This document shows positions 44,083 through 52,298 of a stretch of 64,000 nucleotides of DNA, one piece after another (positions within the stretch are counted from its first letter, which is position 1; the number at the start of each line of letters is the position of its first letter). Origin of the DNA: RGIG4608 sp045637205 (GTDB lineage Bacteria; Bacillota; Clostridia; Oscillospirales; CAG-272). The stretch lies in the NCBI GenBank assembly GCA_045637205.1, contig JAZTYY010000005.1, positions 19,965-83,964 on the forward strand. Reading direction: 5' to 3'. The position numbers and the translations under genes are program-made. The notes beneath the pieces are model-generated. The model was not told the origin of the DNA. It did no database searches and was given only the letters and a program-made list of their open reading frames with translations.

Positions 44083-46233
44083 TTAATTACCAAGAAGAAT
44101 TTCAGCAAAAATTTCATCGTTGAAGGAGATTCCGTAGTCAGGAAGCTCATCAAACCAGTTGCTCATATCTTCGTTTGTAGCGCCATCCTTAGCTGTTACT
44201 CTCCAAGCGATCTTATCAGTTTCGCCATTGTAGAACATGATGTGCCAGCCGTATGTTGTTTCAACAAGACCAACTTCACCAACTGTTTCAGCGTCGAAGA
44301 GCCATTCTTCAAATGCTTCAACCATATCACCCTTAGCAACTTCATCATAGAATACGTTGGAGTCGTGTGTTACCTTACCATATTCTTCAAACTTTTCCTT
44401 TGTAAGATCAGTTTCACCCTTGATTGTGTTAAAGAGTGCTTCAGCAGCAGCCTTAGCTTCTTCTGATGTCTTGTAAGATACCTTAGGATCAGTTTCCTTA
44501 GCTGTATCTACCTTGAAGAGAATGTGACCTACGTTACGAAGCTTGTAGTCATCTCTGTGAGCAGCTTCAGTTACGAAGAATGCACTGTAAGAATATTCAC
44601 CTGTCTTTTCAAAGTTAGCAATCTTTTCTTCACCCTTTTTGATGTTCTCTTCAATCTTTGCAAGAGAATCTTCAAGAGCCTTCTTGCTGTCCTCAAGAGC
44701 CTTCTTAAGATCAGCATCTGTTTCTTCAGCGATATCAGCTACCAATTCAGCAATTGCAGCTTCAGTAACTGTCTTCTGAATCTTGTAGTTTTCAACGTTC
44801 ATAACCAAAACGTCTTCCATCCACGCAGAGTTAACCAATGCGTTTGTACCCTGTGTTTCAGTTTCTTCATATTCAATACCGTATTCAGCCTTTACACCAC
44901 CGAAGAGCTTGTTGCCAAGAACGGATGTGAGTGTGTAGGATACGGGCTTTGTTGCGTCAGTAATAACCTTCTTAAGGTTTGTAATAATAGATTTGGGAAG
45001 TGCCTTAGCAGCATCAGTCCACTTTGTAGATGAGCCTTCAGCAATTACAACAAGGGATGCGTCTACGTCTGTGTCACCAGCCAATACTGCTTCAATAATT
45101 GCGCTCTTAAGTGCATCGTTCTTGAATGCATTAAGTGCGTCTTCAGAGGGCTTGTCAGCTGTTGCAAAGCTCTTTACCGCTGTGTTGTAAGCGCTTTCAA
45201 AGTTTGCATCGTACTTTTCTTCAAGAAGGATGCGCTTGAATTCATCAGCTGTTGTGCAAGCAGCAAGCTTTTCGATAATTTCCTTATCTCTTGCGATAGT
45301 ATTATCGTTTTCCATCTTGTTTTCTACAGCTGTCTTATAAGCTTCCTTATATGCCTTACTTTCAGCGCCGCCTTCGTAATCTTCAACGTTGATCTTTGCA
45401 ACGTTTGCAGCTGTAAGACCTTCGATTGCTGCCTTATAAGCTACGGAATTAGCACCACCTACGTAATCCTCTGCCTTAGGCCATGTTACTGTCTTTGTGC
45501 TGCTGAGTGTGTACATAAGGTATTCAGCGGAAACGAAAGAAGAAATGTTATCTTCGAAGTACTTGTCTTCACGTTCGCTTGTAACTGCATCTCCAATTCT
45601 TTCAAGAACTGTCTGATAGTAGCTGGATGCAATGTGTTCGATAACAAGTGCCTTGTGAAGGTCATCCTTATTTACGTTCTTACCGAAGTTGTTCTTGATG
45701 TACTGCTCAAATGTCATTGTCATACCATTTGTCTTGTACTGTTCATCGGATGCCTTTTTAGCTGCCTCCTTAAGACTATCAATAGTCTCGTTTGCATAAT
45801 CGTTAGCTTCGTTTTCAAGCTTAGCAAAATCAATTGCGCCATCAGCCTTAGCCGCTTCACAGTACTTAAGGTAAGCAGTAACTGCTGACTTTGTACCTGC
45901 TACGAAATAGTCATAGTATGTCTGAGTCTTAGATGTATCAGTATACTGCTGATCGTAGGGTGTGCTTGTGCTAAAGTTGATGTAACCAAGCAAAATGTAG
46001 TAGTAGTTCTGAGAATACCAGTTCTGAATGTAGGACTGTGTGTAGTATTCCATCATTGACGCGTTGATTTCAAAGTTGTTACTTGATGCGCCCTTCTTTG
46101 CACGGAAAAATGTGCCGGAATTAATTAAAGTAATACCAATCAAAGCAGCTACGAGAACAAGCGCAGTAACAATGATAATTATGGTACCTTTACTTAATTT
46201 TGTTGTCTTTTTTGTGGGTTTAACCTTTGCCAT
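44083..46233 (-). CDS. Membrane-anchored PpiC/SurA-type foldase
   Basis: 716 residues. The N-terminus is basic, then one membrane helix (about 18-40); there is no lipobox, unlike PrsA. A SurA-N-like helical region follows (about 50-230), then a long charged middle with a local repeat (YVGGANSVAYKAA and YEGGAESKAYKEA). A parvulin domain lies at about 575-700, starting NVGHILFKV, with YGWHIMFYNG near its end. It probably helps fold secreted proteins. Its length is well above the 300-350 residues of typical PrsA. Confidence 0.83.
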   Translation of the reverse strand: MAKVKPTKKTTKLSKGTIIIIVTALVLVAALIGITLINSGTFFRAKKGASSNNFEINASMMEYYTQSYIQNWYSQNYYYILLGYINFSTSTPYDQQYTDTSKTQTYYDYFVAGTKSAVTAYLKYCEAAKADGAIDFAKLENEANDYANETIDSLKEAAKKASDEQYKTNGMTMTFEQYIKNNFGKNVNKDDLHKALVIEHIASSYYQTVLERIGDAVTSEREDKYFEDNISSFVSAEYLMYTLSSTKTVTWPKAEDYVGGANSVAYKAAIEGLTAANVAKINVEDYEGGAESKAYKEAYKTAVENKMENDNTIARDKEIIEKLAACTTADEFKRILLEEKYDANFESAYNTAVKSFATADKPSEDALNAFKNDALKSAIIEAVLAGDTDVDASLVVIAEGSSTKWTDAAKALPKSIITNLKKVITDATKPVSYTLTSVLGNKLFGGVKAEYGIEYEETETQGTNALVNSAWMEDVLVMNVENYKIQKTVTEAAIAELVADIAEETDADLKKALEDSKKALEDSLAKIEENIKKGEEKIANFEKTGEYSYSAFFVTEAAHRDDYKLRNVGHILFKVDTAKETDPKVSYKTSEEAKAAAEALFNTIKGETDLTKEKFEEYGKVTHDSNVFYDEVAKGDMVEAFEEWLFDAETVGEVGLVETTYGWHIMFYNGETDKIAWRVTAKDGATNEDMSNWFDELPDYGISFNDEIFAEILLGN

Positions 46234-46357
46234 TTTTGTATCTCTCCTTTATAGGCATTAATAGAATTATTATAGCTTTTTTATATTTCTTAATTTTGAA
46301 CTAATTATGAATAAATTGTGAATTGTGCTCCTATTCGTGCTTTTTATACAAATTTAT

Positions 46358-48313
46358 TTATACGTTCATTATAATAGGAAGAATCATTGGTCTGCGCTTG
46401 GTTTTTGAATAGAGATATTTTGACAAATCTTCCTTCAATTTTGTCTTGAGAGCGCTTCTGTCAACCATTCTCGCGTGGTCAAGATAGTTCTCTATCGACT
46501 CAGTTGCCGCATCCTTGATTTCGTCCATAAGATCCTCCGCCTCGCGAACGTAAACGAATCCGCGTGAAACGATGTCGGGGCCCGAAATAAGAAGCTTTGC
46601 ATTAAGATCAACGCCTGCCACAACAACCACAAGACCATCCTGTGAAAGATGACGTCTGTCGCGAAGCACGATGTTACCAACCTCACCAACACTGTTTCCG
46701 TTAACAAGCACCTTGCCCGCAGGAACACTGCCCACAAATCTTGCACCCGTTGCCGACAATTCAAGCACCTTGCCAATGTCAGAGATGAAAATATCCCTCT
46801 CCTGCATACCCATCTCAAGAGCCAACTCGCGATTGGCATTAAGATGTCGGTATTCCCCGTGAATAGGCATGAAATATCTTGGCTTTAAAAGTGCCTGCAT
46901 CAGCTTCAATTCCTCACGGCACGCGTGTCCTGAAACGTGGACGCTAACCATTGTATCGTGGAGCACGGTCACGCCGTTTTTTGTAAGCTCGTTAATAATT
47001 CTGCTTATCAATTTTTCATTGCCGGGAATGGGGCTTGACGAGAGAATTACAACGTCATTTCTTCCAATAGTAACTTGGTTGTGATCAGAAAACGCCATTC
47101 GATAAAGCGCGCTCATCGGCTCACCCTGTGAGCCTGTCGTTACAATTGTGATTTCCTCAGGTCTGAATCTCTTGATTTCCGAAATGTCAATTAAAACGCC
47201 CTCAGGAATATCCATATATCCAAGCTCGGTTGCAGCACCGACTACGTTAAGCATGCTTCGTCCCGTAATAGCCACCTTTCTGCCGTGGCGCGCGCTTGTA
47301 TCAATTACTTGCTGAACTCTGTGAACGTTTGAAGAGAAGGTCGCAATAATAATTCTCTTGTCACTTTGTGTGGAAAATACGTATTCGAGTGATTTTCCAA
47401 CCTTGCGCTCACTTGGTGTATATCCCTCACGCTCGGCATTTGTGCTTTCGCACATAAGGAGCTCAATTCCTTCTTTTCCAAGCTCACCAAGACGTGTTAT
47501 GTCCATAACCTCACCATCAATCGGAGTGAGATCGAGCTTAAAGTCACCCGTGTGGAAAAGCTTGCCCTGTGGAGTATCGATGCAAAGCGCACACGCATCT
47601 GCAATTGAGTGGTTAACGTGAATAAATTCAACGGCAAAATTTGTTCCGATTTTGATTGTGTCACCCGCGCTTACCACTCTCAAATCAGCATCAAAGGGCA
47701 ATTTCACCTCAAGAAGCTTGTTTTTGATGATTCCAAGTGTCAAAAGCGTGCCGTAAACGGGAATATTCATCTCGCGAAGAAGATATGGAATGCCACCAAT
47801 GTGATCCTCGTGCCCATGGGTGAGAAGAATTGCCCTAACCTTGTCCGCGTTATCTCTCAAATAGGTAAAATCAGGGATGACAAGGTCAATTCCGAGCATA
47901 TCTTCATCGGGAAAACCAAATCCGCAGTCGATAACGATTATATCGTCACCGCACTCAATAGCGGTAATGTTCTTTCCTATCTCATTAAGTCCGCCAAGGG
48001 GTATAATTCTAACCTTTGCAGCAAAATCCCTTTGAATAACGGGCGCAAGCTCCCTTTGCTTTGATGCTTTTTTGCCCTGGCTTTGATTTTTAATGAATTT
48101 TTTCTCACTTTTTTTGTTGCCCTGTGATTTATTTTTTTCCTTTGGCTTTTCAAGGCTTAAAGCGGCTTCCTCTTGGAGCTTCGCAAGCTTTTCTCTAACC
48201 TTTTGCTTGGTTACCTGCTTCTTTTTGCCGCCTTCTTTTTTTCTTTTATGAGTGGGGGCACTAATCTTTTCCCCGTTCTCTTTTTTATTGATATTTTTTT
48301 CTTTTTTCTTCAA
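46358..48313 (-). CDS. rnj: Ribonuclease J
   Basis: 651 residues starting at TTG (48313) with AAAGGAAG upstream. Residues 1-95 are a Lys-rich, low-complexity extension that could bind RNA. The MBL/beta-CASP core begins with VRIIPLGGLNEIGKN; the metal motif HGHEDH is at 166-171, and ISSSP-type segments and HVSGHACREEL follow. RNase J is the main 5'-3' exonuclease and endonuclease of Firmicutes mRNA decay. A 200-nt leader with hairpins precedes it. Confidence 0.95.
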   Translation of the reverse strand: MKKKEKNINKKENGEKISAPTHKRKKEGGKKKQVTKQKVREKLAKLQEEAALSLEKPKEKNKSQGNKKSEKKFIKNQSQGKKASKQRELAPVIQRDFAAKVRIIPLGGLNEIGKNITAIECGDDIIVIDCGFGFPDEDMLGIDLVIPDFTYLRDNADKVRAILLTHGHEDHIGGIPYLLREMNIPVYGTLLTLGIIKNKLLEVKLPFDADLRVVSAGDTIKIGTNFAVEFIHVNHSIADACALCIDTPQGKLFHTGDFKLDLTPIDGEVMDITRLGELGKEGIELLMCESTNAEREGYTPSERKVGKSLEYVFSTQSDKRIIIATFSSNVHRVQQVIDTSARHGRKVAITGRSMLNVVGAATELGYMDIPEGVLIDISEIKRFRPEEITIVTTGSQGEPMSALYRMAFSDHNQVTIGRNDVVILSSSPIPGNEKLISRIINELTKNGVTVLHDTMVSVHVSGHACREELKLMQALLKPRYFMPIHGEYRHLNANRELALEMGMQERDIFISDIGKVLELSATGARFVGSVPAGKVLVNGNSVGEVGNIVLRDRRHLSQDGLVVVVAGVDLNAKLLISGPDIVSRGFVYVREAEDLMDEIKDAATESIENYLDHARMVDRSALKTKLKEDLSKYLYSKTKRRPMILPIIMNV

Positions 48314-48360
48314 CTAATACACTTCCTTTCTATATGTAAATAGGGGGGATTTGTAAATCT

Positions 48361-48419
48361 AACTAAAACGCGCAAAAAAGCGCGACCAAAGACCGCGTCA
48401 TTGCGCGGTTTTTTAAATA
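48361..48419 (-). promoter_or_regulatory. Hairpin pair in the rnj leader, possible attenuator
   Basis: On the minus strand the rnj leader contains ACCGCG-CAATGA-CGCGGT and then CGCGC-TTTTTT-GCGCG followed by TTTT. The CGCG segments are shared, so alternative pairings are possible. The second hairpin resembles a weak terminator about 60 nt before the coding start. Confidence 0.45.
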
Positions 48420-48519
48420 TTGAAGCACCCCTTGTAATATTGTATCCGCGGACTAAACCGACCACACCGCATAAGCAATATGTAAGCACTTCTTTTTTCA
48501 CTGCCTTATCGTCATATTT

Positions 48520-48548
48520 ATTATACCCCAAAACAAAAGTATTGTCAA
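48520..48548 (-). promoter_or_regulatory. Sigma-A promoter for rnj
   Basis: On the minus strand TTGACA (48548-48543) and TATAAT (48525-48520) are 17 bp apart. Transcription would start about 200 nt upstream of the TTG start of rnj, leaving a long leader. Confidence 0.85.
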
Positions 48549-48603
48549 TAGAAATGCATTGACAATATTTGTCACGTTTAGACAGTTTTTTCAAAAATTC
48601 TTG

Positions 48604-48632
48604 TTGACAAACCGATATTCTTGGTGTATAAT
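48604..48632 (+). promoter_or_regulatory. Sigma-A promoter for the AbrB-type gene
   Basis: TTGACA (48604-48609), 17-bp spacer, TATAAT (48627-48632). It is divergent from the rnj promoter about 55 bp away. Confidence 0.88.
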
Positions 48633-48677
48633 TGGACTCACCCACAAAAAATAAGTATAAAAAAGGAGCATATACCG

Positions 48678-48923
48678 ATGAAATCCACCGGCGTACAAAG
48701 ACCCGTTGATAAATTGGGTAGAGTTGTTCTCCCTAAGGAAATTCGTACAGCGTTCGACATTAAAACTGAGGACAAGCTCGATATTTCAATTGAGGAAAAC
48801 AAAATCATACTCGTTAAGTCAGAAAACACATGTATTTTTTGCGATGCCACAGATGAGCTTGTGAACTTTGAAGGCAAAAAGGTGTGCAAGGCTTGTCTTG
48901 AAAAGCTTTCAACACTCGCATAA
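48678..48923 (+). CDS. AbrB/SpoVT-family transition-state regulator
   Basis: 81 residues from ATG 48678 (AAAAGGAG upstream); a longer frame starting at 48621 overlaps the promoter and is rejected. The N-terminal swapped-hairpin DNA-binding domain reads GVQRPVDKLGRVVLPKEIR. The C-terminus carries CIFC and CKAC Cys pairs that may bind zinc or support oligomerisation. Such proteins repress stationary-phase genes during growth. Confidence 0.92.
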   Translation: MKSTGVQRPVDKLGRVVLPKEIRTAFDIKTEDKLDISIEENKIILVKSENTCIFCDATDELVNFEGKKVCKACLEKLSTLA

Positions 48924-48967
48924 AATTCCGAAGATATATCCATTTGACACTTTAATATTATCATACA

Positions 48968-48996
48968 CAAGCCGAGCATTGCTCGGCTTTTTCTTT
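48968..48996 (+). terminator. Terminator of the AbrB-type gene
   Basis: Stem AGCCGAGC, loop ATT, GCTCGGCT and a T-rich run. Confidence 0.85.
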
Positions 48997-49061
48997 TTTG
49001 ACGAGCATAAAGCCTTATATTTTTTCACACCCTGTGCAAACTAACAAAAAAGGAGTGAAAA

Positions 49062-49880
49062 ATGAAAATTTTAATGCTTATTGATTCAATGAATATCGGA
49101 GGCGCTGAAACACACGTTGAAATTTTGGCAACCGAGCTGAAAAACTTGGGGCATAAGGTCATAATCGCAAGCTCAGGAGGCACCATTCAAAGCAAATTGG
49201 AGCACCAAGGACTCGCGTGCCTAACCTTCCCAAAAATTACGCGCAACATAACGCGCAATTCAACGCTCGCTAAAGCCGCACCACAAGAAACGCGAAATTC
49301 AACGCTTGCCAAAGCTGCACTACAAGAAACGCGCAATTCAACGTTCGCCAAAGCCACAGCGCAAGAACCGGAGCACCCCCAATTTTGCCTCCCGCCGCGC
49401 GCACAAACTCAAAACGCGACGCCCTCCTCGGCGCAAAATACACCCCCTCCCCCAGCGCAAACCACACCAACGTGCGCCGATTCAAATCAAGCGCACAAAA
49501 TTAACCAAAAAAGTCCGTGGATTTTTAGATTTTTGGCCGCGCGCAGCGTTATCAACAAAATTATTTGCCGCGAAATGCCCGAAATCGTACACGCGCACAC
49601 GCGCGCCTGCGCGTTTTTGGTGCACAAAATTTGCAAAAAGCACAAAATACCGTTAATCGTCACCGCACACGCGAAATTTTCAATGAATTTCCCCAAAAAT
49701 CTGCTTTCAAAATGGGGTGAAGAAACAATTGCCGTTAGTGAGGATATCAAAAATCACTTAATTTCCAACGGAGTGCCAAAAAATCAAATTCGCGTGATTC
49801 CAAACGGAGTAAGATTGCCCCTTGACGAAAATTTTTCGTCTAAAAACACCACAAAAGGAGAAGAAAAATGCGAAAAATAG
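49062..49880 (+). CDS. Glycosyltransferase family 4, N-terminal half
   Basis: 272 residues covering only the N-terminal Rossmann domain of a GT-B enzyme: MLIDSMNIGGAETHVEILA at the start, IVHAHTRACAFL and IRVIPNGVRLP at the end. Between residues about 62 and 150 there is a low-complexity insert with three 13-residue repeats (TRNSTLAKAAPQE type) and a Pro/Thr/Ala/Gln-rich run, unusual within this fold. The donor-binding C-domain is encoded in the next frame, which overlaps by 13 nt. The two chains could assemble, or the split could be a frameshift. Confidence 0.8.
   Translation: MKILMLIDSMNIGGAETHVEILATELKNLGHKVIIASSGGTIQSKLEHQGLACLTFPKITRNITRNSTLAKAAPQETRNSTLAKAALQETRNSTFAKATAQEPEHPQFCLPPRAQTQNATPSSAQNTPPPPAQTTPTCADSNQAHKINQKSPWIFRFLAARSVINKIICREMPEIVHAHTRACAFLVHKICKKHKIPLIVTAHAKFSMNFPKNLLSKWGEETIAVSEDIKNHLISNGVPKNQIRVIPNGVRLPLDENFSSKNTTKGEEKCEK
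49251..49367 (+). repeat. Three 39-bp in-frame tandem repeats
   Basis: Units at 49251-49289, 49290-49328 and 49329-49367, each starting ACGCG(C/A)AATTCAACG, encode 13-residue repeats TRNST(L/F)AKA. They lie in the insert of the glycosyltransferase N-domain and keep the frame. Confidence 0.88.
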
Positions 49881-51508
49881 TCTTTGTTAGCCGACTTGAT
49901 GCCGATTGCTCACTCGGTGCGCACGTTTTGTGCCACATCGCGCCCGATTTGGCTAAAAATTTTGACGATTTGAAGATAATTATCCTCGGTGGTGGCACGG
50001 AATTTGGAAAAATCAAAAGAAAAGCATCAAAAATCAATCGAATTATCAACCGTAAGTTGATTTTCGCTTTAGGCTCGGTCGACTCCCCCACGGATTTCTT
50101 TGATGAAAACACTATTTTTTTAGGAGTTTCGCGCGCCGCCCTTGAAGCCATGGCACACCGTTTGCCAATAATTTTGATTGGAAACGAAGGATACCTCGGC
50201 CTGCTTGATGAAAGCAAGCTCGAAATAGCGCAAAAAACCAATTTCACCTGTCGGGAAAATGGAAATTTAAAGGATTTTTCAACGCTAAGCACCCAAGTTT
50301 ACAAGGAAATTTGCAATTATTTTTCACTAAGCAAGGAAGAACAGCAAAAGCTAAAAAATTTTTCGTTTAACATCGTCAAAAACGGGTACACCTCGCTTCA
50401 AATGGCAACGAAAACGATGGAAATATATCAAATCGCACTTGAAAATCATAAAAAAAGCAAAGAAAAACTCAAAAAGTCATCAAAAAAAGTAGCAATTTGT
50501 GGTTATTACGGCAAGGAAAACCTTGGTGACGAGGCAATTTTGCAGGCAATTTGCACGTTGCTTGACAAATCCGCGCAAAAGAGCAAAATTTGCTTAATCA
50601 ATAGTAAAAATCCGTTCAAAATTTTGAAAAATTTGTGGCGCGCCGACCTTTTTGTTTTCGGTGGTGGCTCACTTTTGCAAAATTCAACCTCGAATGCTTC
50701 ACTTTTATACTATTTATTTGTAATGCACCTTGCAAGCATGCTATGTGGACAAAAAATAATGCTTGCAAACGGTGTCGGGCCAATCAAAAACGGGCTGATT
50801 TCTCGCAAAACCTGGTTAAGTTTAATTTCAAGAGCCACAAATAAACTCGATTTTATAAGTGTGCGCGACACGTTTTCACAAAATTTACTTTCAAGCCTAT
50901 TGCCAAGCAGAAAAATTCATCTGATACCCGATCCGACCTTGATTTTTGCACAAGAAATCAACCAACGGTTGATAACCCAAAACAATGGTGGACATTTTGT
51001 GTTCATTCCCTGCTCAAGTGGACTAAAAAACGAGGGGATTTCATTGGATTTGCTTGCCTCCTCTTTAGAAAAGGTAGCACAATCGTGGAAAATCAACCTC
51101 GAAATCGTAGTTTTAAATTCGCGCGAGGACATCTCTGATGCGTGCGAGCTTGCGCATCGGCTAAAAAACGCAAGGGTCACAGCTCCAAGAGGTGCAAATG
51201 AGTTATTCGAGATACTTTCAGGTGCAAAATTTATGATTTCGCAAAGATATCACGGTGCTTTGTTTTCAGCAATGATGCAAATTCCAACCCTTGCCGTTTC
51301 AAACGACCCCAAAATGCACGCTCTTTGCAAGGATTTTGGCTTGTTTCCCTGCCGAAATACTAAAATTTTGAATTCAGAAGATAAAATTTTAGAAAATTTA
51401 TCAAGCTTACAGGGGCATCACGTCAAAAACAAAGAAAAAATTGCAAAAAGGTGTTGGCAAAACTCGACTTTTGCAAAATTGCAGCTAAAGAAAATACTAA
51501 AATTTTAA
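49868..51508 (+). CDS. csaB: Fusion: GT4 C-terminal domain + CsaB polysaccharide pyruvyl transferase
   Basis: 546 residues. Residues 1-195 are the donor-binding half of a GT-B enzyme (IVFVSRLD, then GVSRAALEAMAHRLP with the Glu of the E-x7-E pattern). Residues about 205-546 are CsaB-like: AICGYYGKENLGDEAIL, FVFGGGSLLQNSTS, ANGVGPI and SQRYHGALFSAM. CsaB adds ketal pyruvate to wall polysaccharide so that SLH proteins can bind. AAAAGGAG lies 7 nt before the ATG, inside the end of the preceding gene. Together with that gene it supplies a complete GT plus pyruvylation. Confidence 0.85.
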   Translation: MRKIVFVSRLDADCSLGAHVLCHIAPDLAKNFDDLKIIILGGGTEFGKIKRKASKINRIINRKLIFALGSVDSPTDFFDENTIFLGVSRAALEAMAHRLPIILIGNEGYLGLLDESKLEIAQKTNFTCRENGNLKDFSTLSTQVYKEICNYFSLSKEEQQKLKNFSFNIVKNGYTSLQMATKTMEIYQIALENHKKSKEKLKKSSKKVAICGYYGKENLGDEAILQAICTLLDKSAQKSKICLINSKNPFKILKNLWRADLFVFGGGSLLQNSTSNASLLYYLFVMHLASMLCGQKIMLANGVGPIKNGLISRKTWLSLISRATNKLDFISVRDTFSQNLLSSLLPSRKIHLIPDPTLIFAQEINQRLITQNNGGHFVFIPCSSGLKNEGISLDLLASSLEKVAQSWKINLEIVVLNSREDISDACELAHRLKNARVTAPRGANELFEILSGAKFMISQRYHGALFSAMMQIPTLAVSNDPKMHALCKDFGLFPCRNTKILNSEDKILENLSSLQGHHVKNKEKIAKRCWQNSTFAKLQLKKILKF

Positions 51509-51515
51509 AATCCCC

Positions 51516-51544
51516 TTGACAATTACGAACATTTGTTCTATAAT
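51516..51544 (+). promoter_or_regulatory. Consensus promoter with an embedded LexA-type box
   Basis: TTGACA (51516-51521) and TATAAT (51539-51544) are 17 bp apart. Between them, CGAACATTTGTTCT (51526-51539) matches the Gram-positive LexA/SOS box pattern CGAAC-N4-GTTC. LexA bound there would block the promoter, so the downstream gene is predicted to be DNA-damage inducible. Confidence 0.75.
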
Positions 51545-51570
51545 GTAAAAAACGGCTCAAGGGGGTTAAA

Positions 51571-51969
51571 ATGCAAAGCAACGACAAAAGAAATGAAATA
51601 ATTCGTGTATTTCGTAAATTTGCGCGACTTGGTCTTGATTCGGATAAATTAAATCCGATTCAAGTATATAAAAAGATCGACGTCCTGTGCTACTCAAGGC
51701 GCGCGCGTTTGGATATGCTATCGGTTTACGATACGCTTCGAATTTTATGGCTATACGGTGAAACCGACACGCTTGATGCCATCAAGGACGTCTATTTTGA
51801 GGGGAAGGCATACCGTTTAACAAAATACGATATCAGTGCTCGCGTGCTTGCGCTTGCAAACGAAAATCATTGCGATGAAAGAACGATTTATCGCAGACTT
51901 GAACGTGCGCGAAATCTTTATGAGAAAATAAGGGAGCGCGAGGGATTAATAAATGACGATTTGCATTAA
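51571..51969 (+). CDS. Small HTH protein, function unknown
   Basis: 132 residues, no signal peptide or membrane helix. The C-terminal part (DERTIYRRLERARNLYEKIRE, about 98-118) looks like a sigma-70 region 4 or RinA/ArpU-type helix-turn-helix. The N-terminal half is helical and basic with no family I recognise. AAGGGGG lies before the ATG. The LexA-type promoter and the DnaA-box cluster immediately downstream suggest a role in damage response or replication control, or a phage remnant; this is inference. Confidence 0.65.
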   Translation: MQSNDKRNEIIRVFRKFARLGLDSDKLNPIQVYKKIDVLCYSRRARLDMLSVYDTLRILWLYGETDTLDAIKDVYFEGKAYRLTKYDISARVLALANENHCDERTIYRRLERARNLYEKIREREGLINDDLH

Positions 51970-52298
51970 TTGACATTTTATTGTATTATTCTACTATTTT
52001 TTGCTAATTTCAAAAACATAGAAAACAACAATACTGTTATTAATTGTAAAAAGTTTTCCACACGAACATCCGTTTTCCACAAGATACAAACCGAGATTTT
52101 GTTGGGTTTTCCACACTTTCCACGGAGTTTTCCACACTTTTGTGTGTAAAACTCTTGGTTTTTTTACACATTTTTGTTGAAGACTGTCAAAAATCATTGT
52201 TTCATTTTTCTATTGTTGTTTTATTTTATATCTTAAACAGTTCTCTTGTTGACTTTTATTCTATTTTGTGCTAAAATATATGAAAAGGCGGTGATAAT
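51970..52298 (+). other. DnaA-box cluster, candidate replication origin
   Basis: Four TTTTCCACA sites, one mismatch from TTATCCACA, lie in the same direction within 83 bp at 52054-52062, 52073-52081, 52107-52115 and 52128-52136, with weaker relatives at 52116-52124 and 52154-52163. Very AT-rich DNA follows (52190-52290), a possible unwinding element. No gene fits here. parS sites are 7.7 kb away and gene strand bias switches nearby, both as expected near an origin. dnaA is not in the window. Confidence 0.55.
52249..52277 (+). promoter_or_regulatory. Promoter for the SLOG-family gene
   Basis: TTGACT (52249-52254), 17 bp, TAAAAT (52272-52277), followed by AAGGCGGTG as ribosome binding site. 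Confidence 0.6.

Noticed and set aside
48310..48645. Minus-strand frame of 111 codons upstream of rnj
   Set aside because: It runs through both divergent consensus promoters and the rnj leader hairpins, has no recognisable product and no convincing start.
49855..49885. Programmed -1 frameshift joining the two glycosyltransferase frames
   Set aside because: The A-rich stretch does not form a good slippery heptamer in the reading frame, whereas AAAAGGAG at proper spacing before an ATG explains the second frame by re-initiation.
52063..52076. Third LexA-like sequence, CGAACATCCGTTTT, inside the DnaA-box cluster
   Set aside because: The right half is degenerate and overlaps a DnaA-box-like site; no promoter surrounds it. 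Probably chance.
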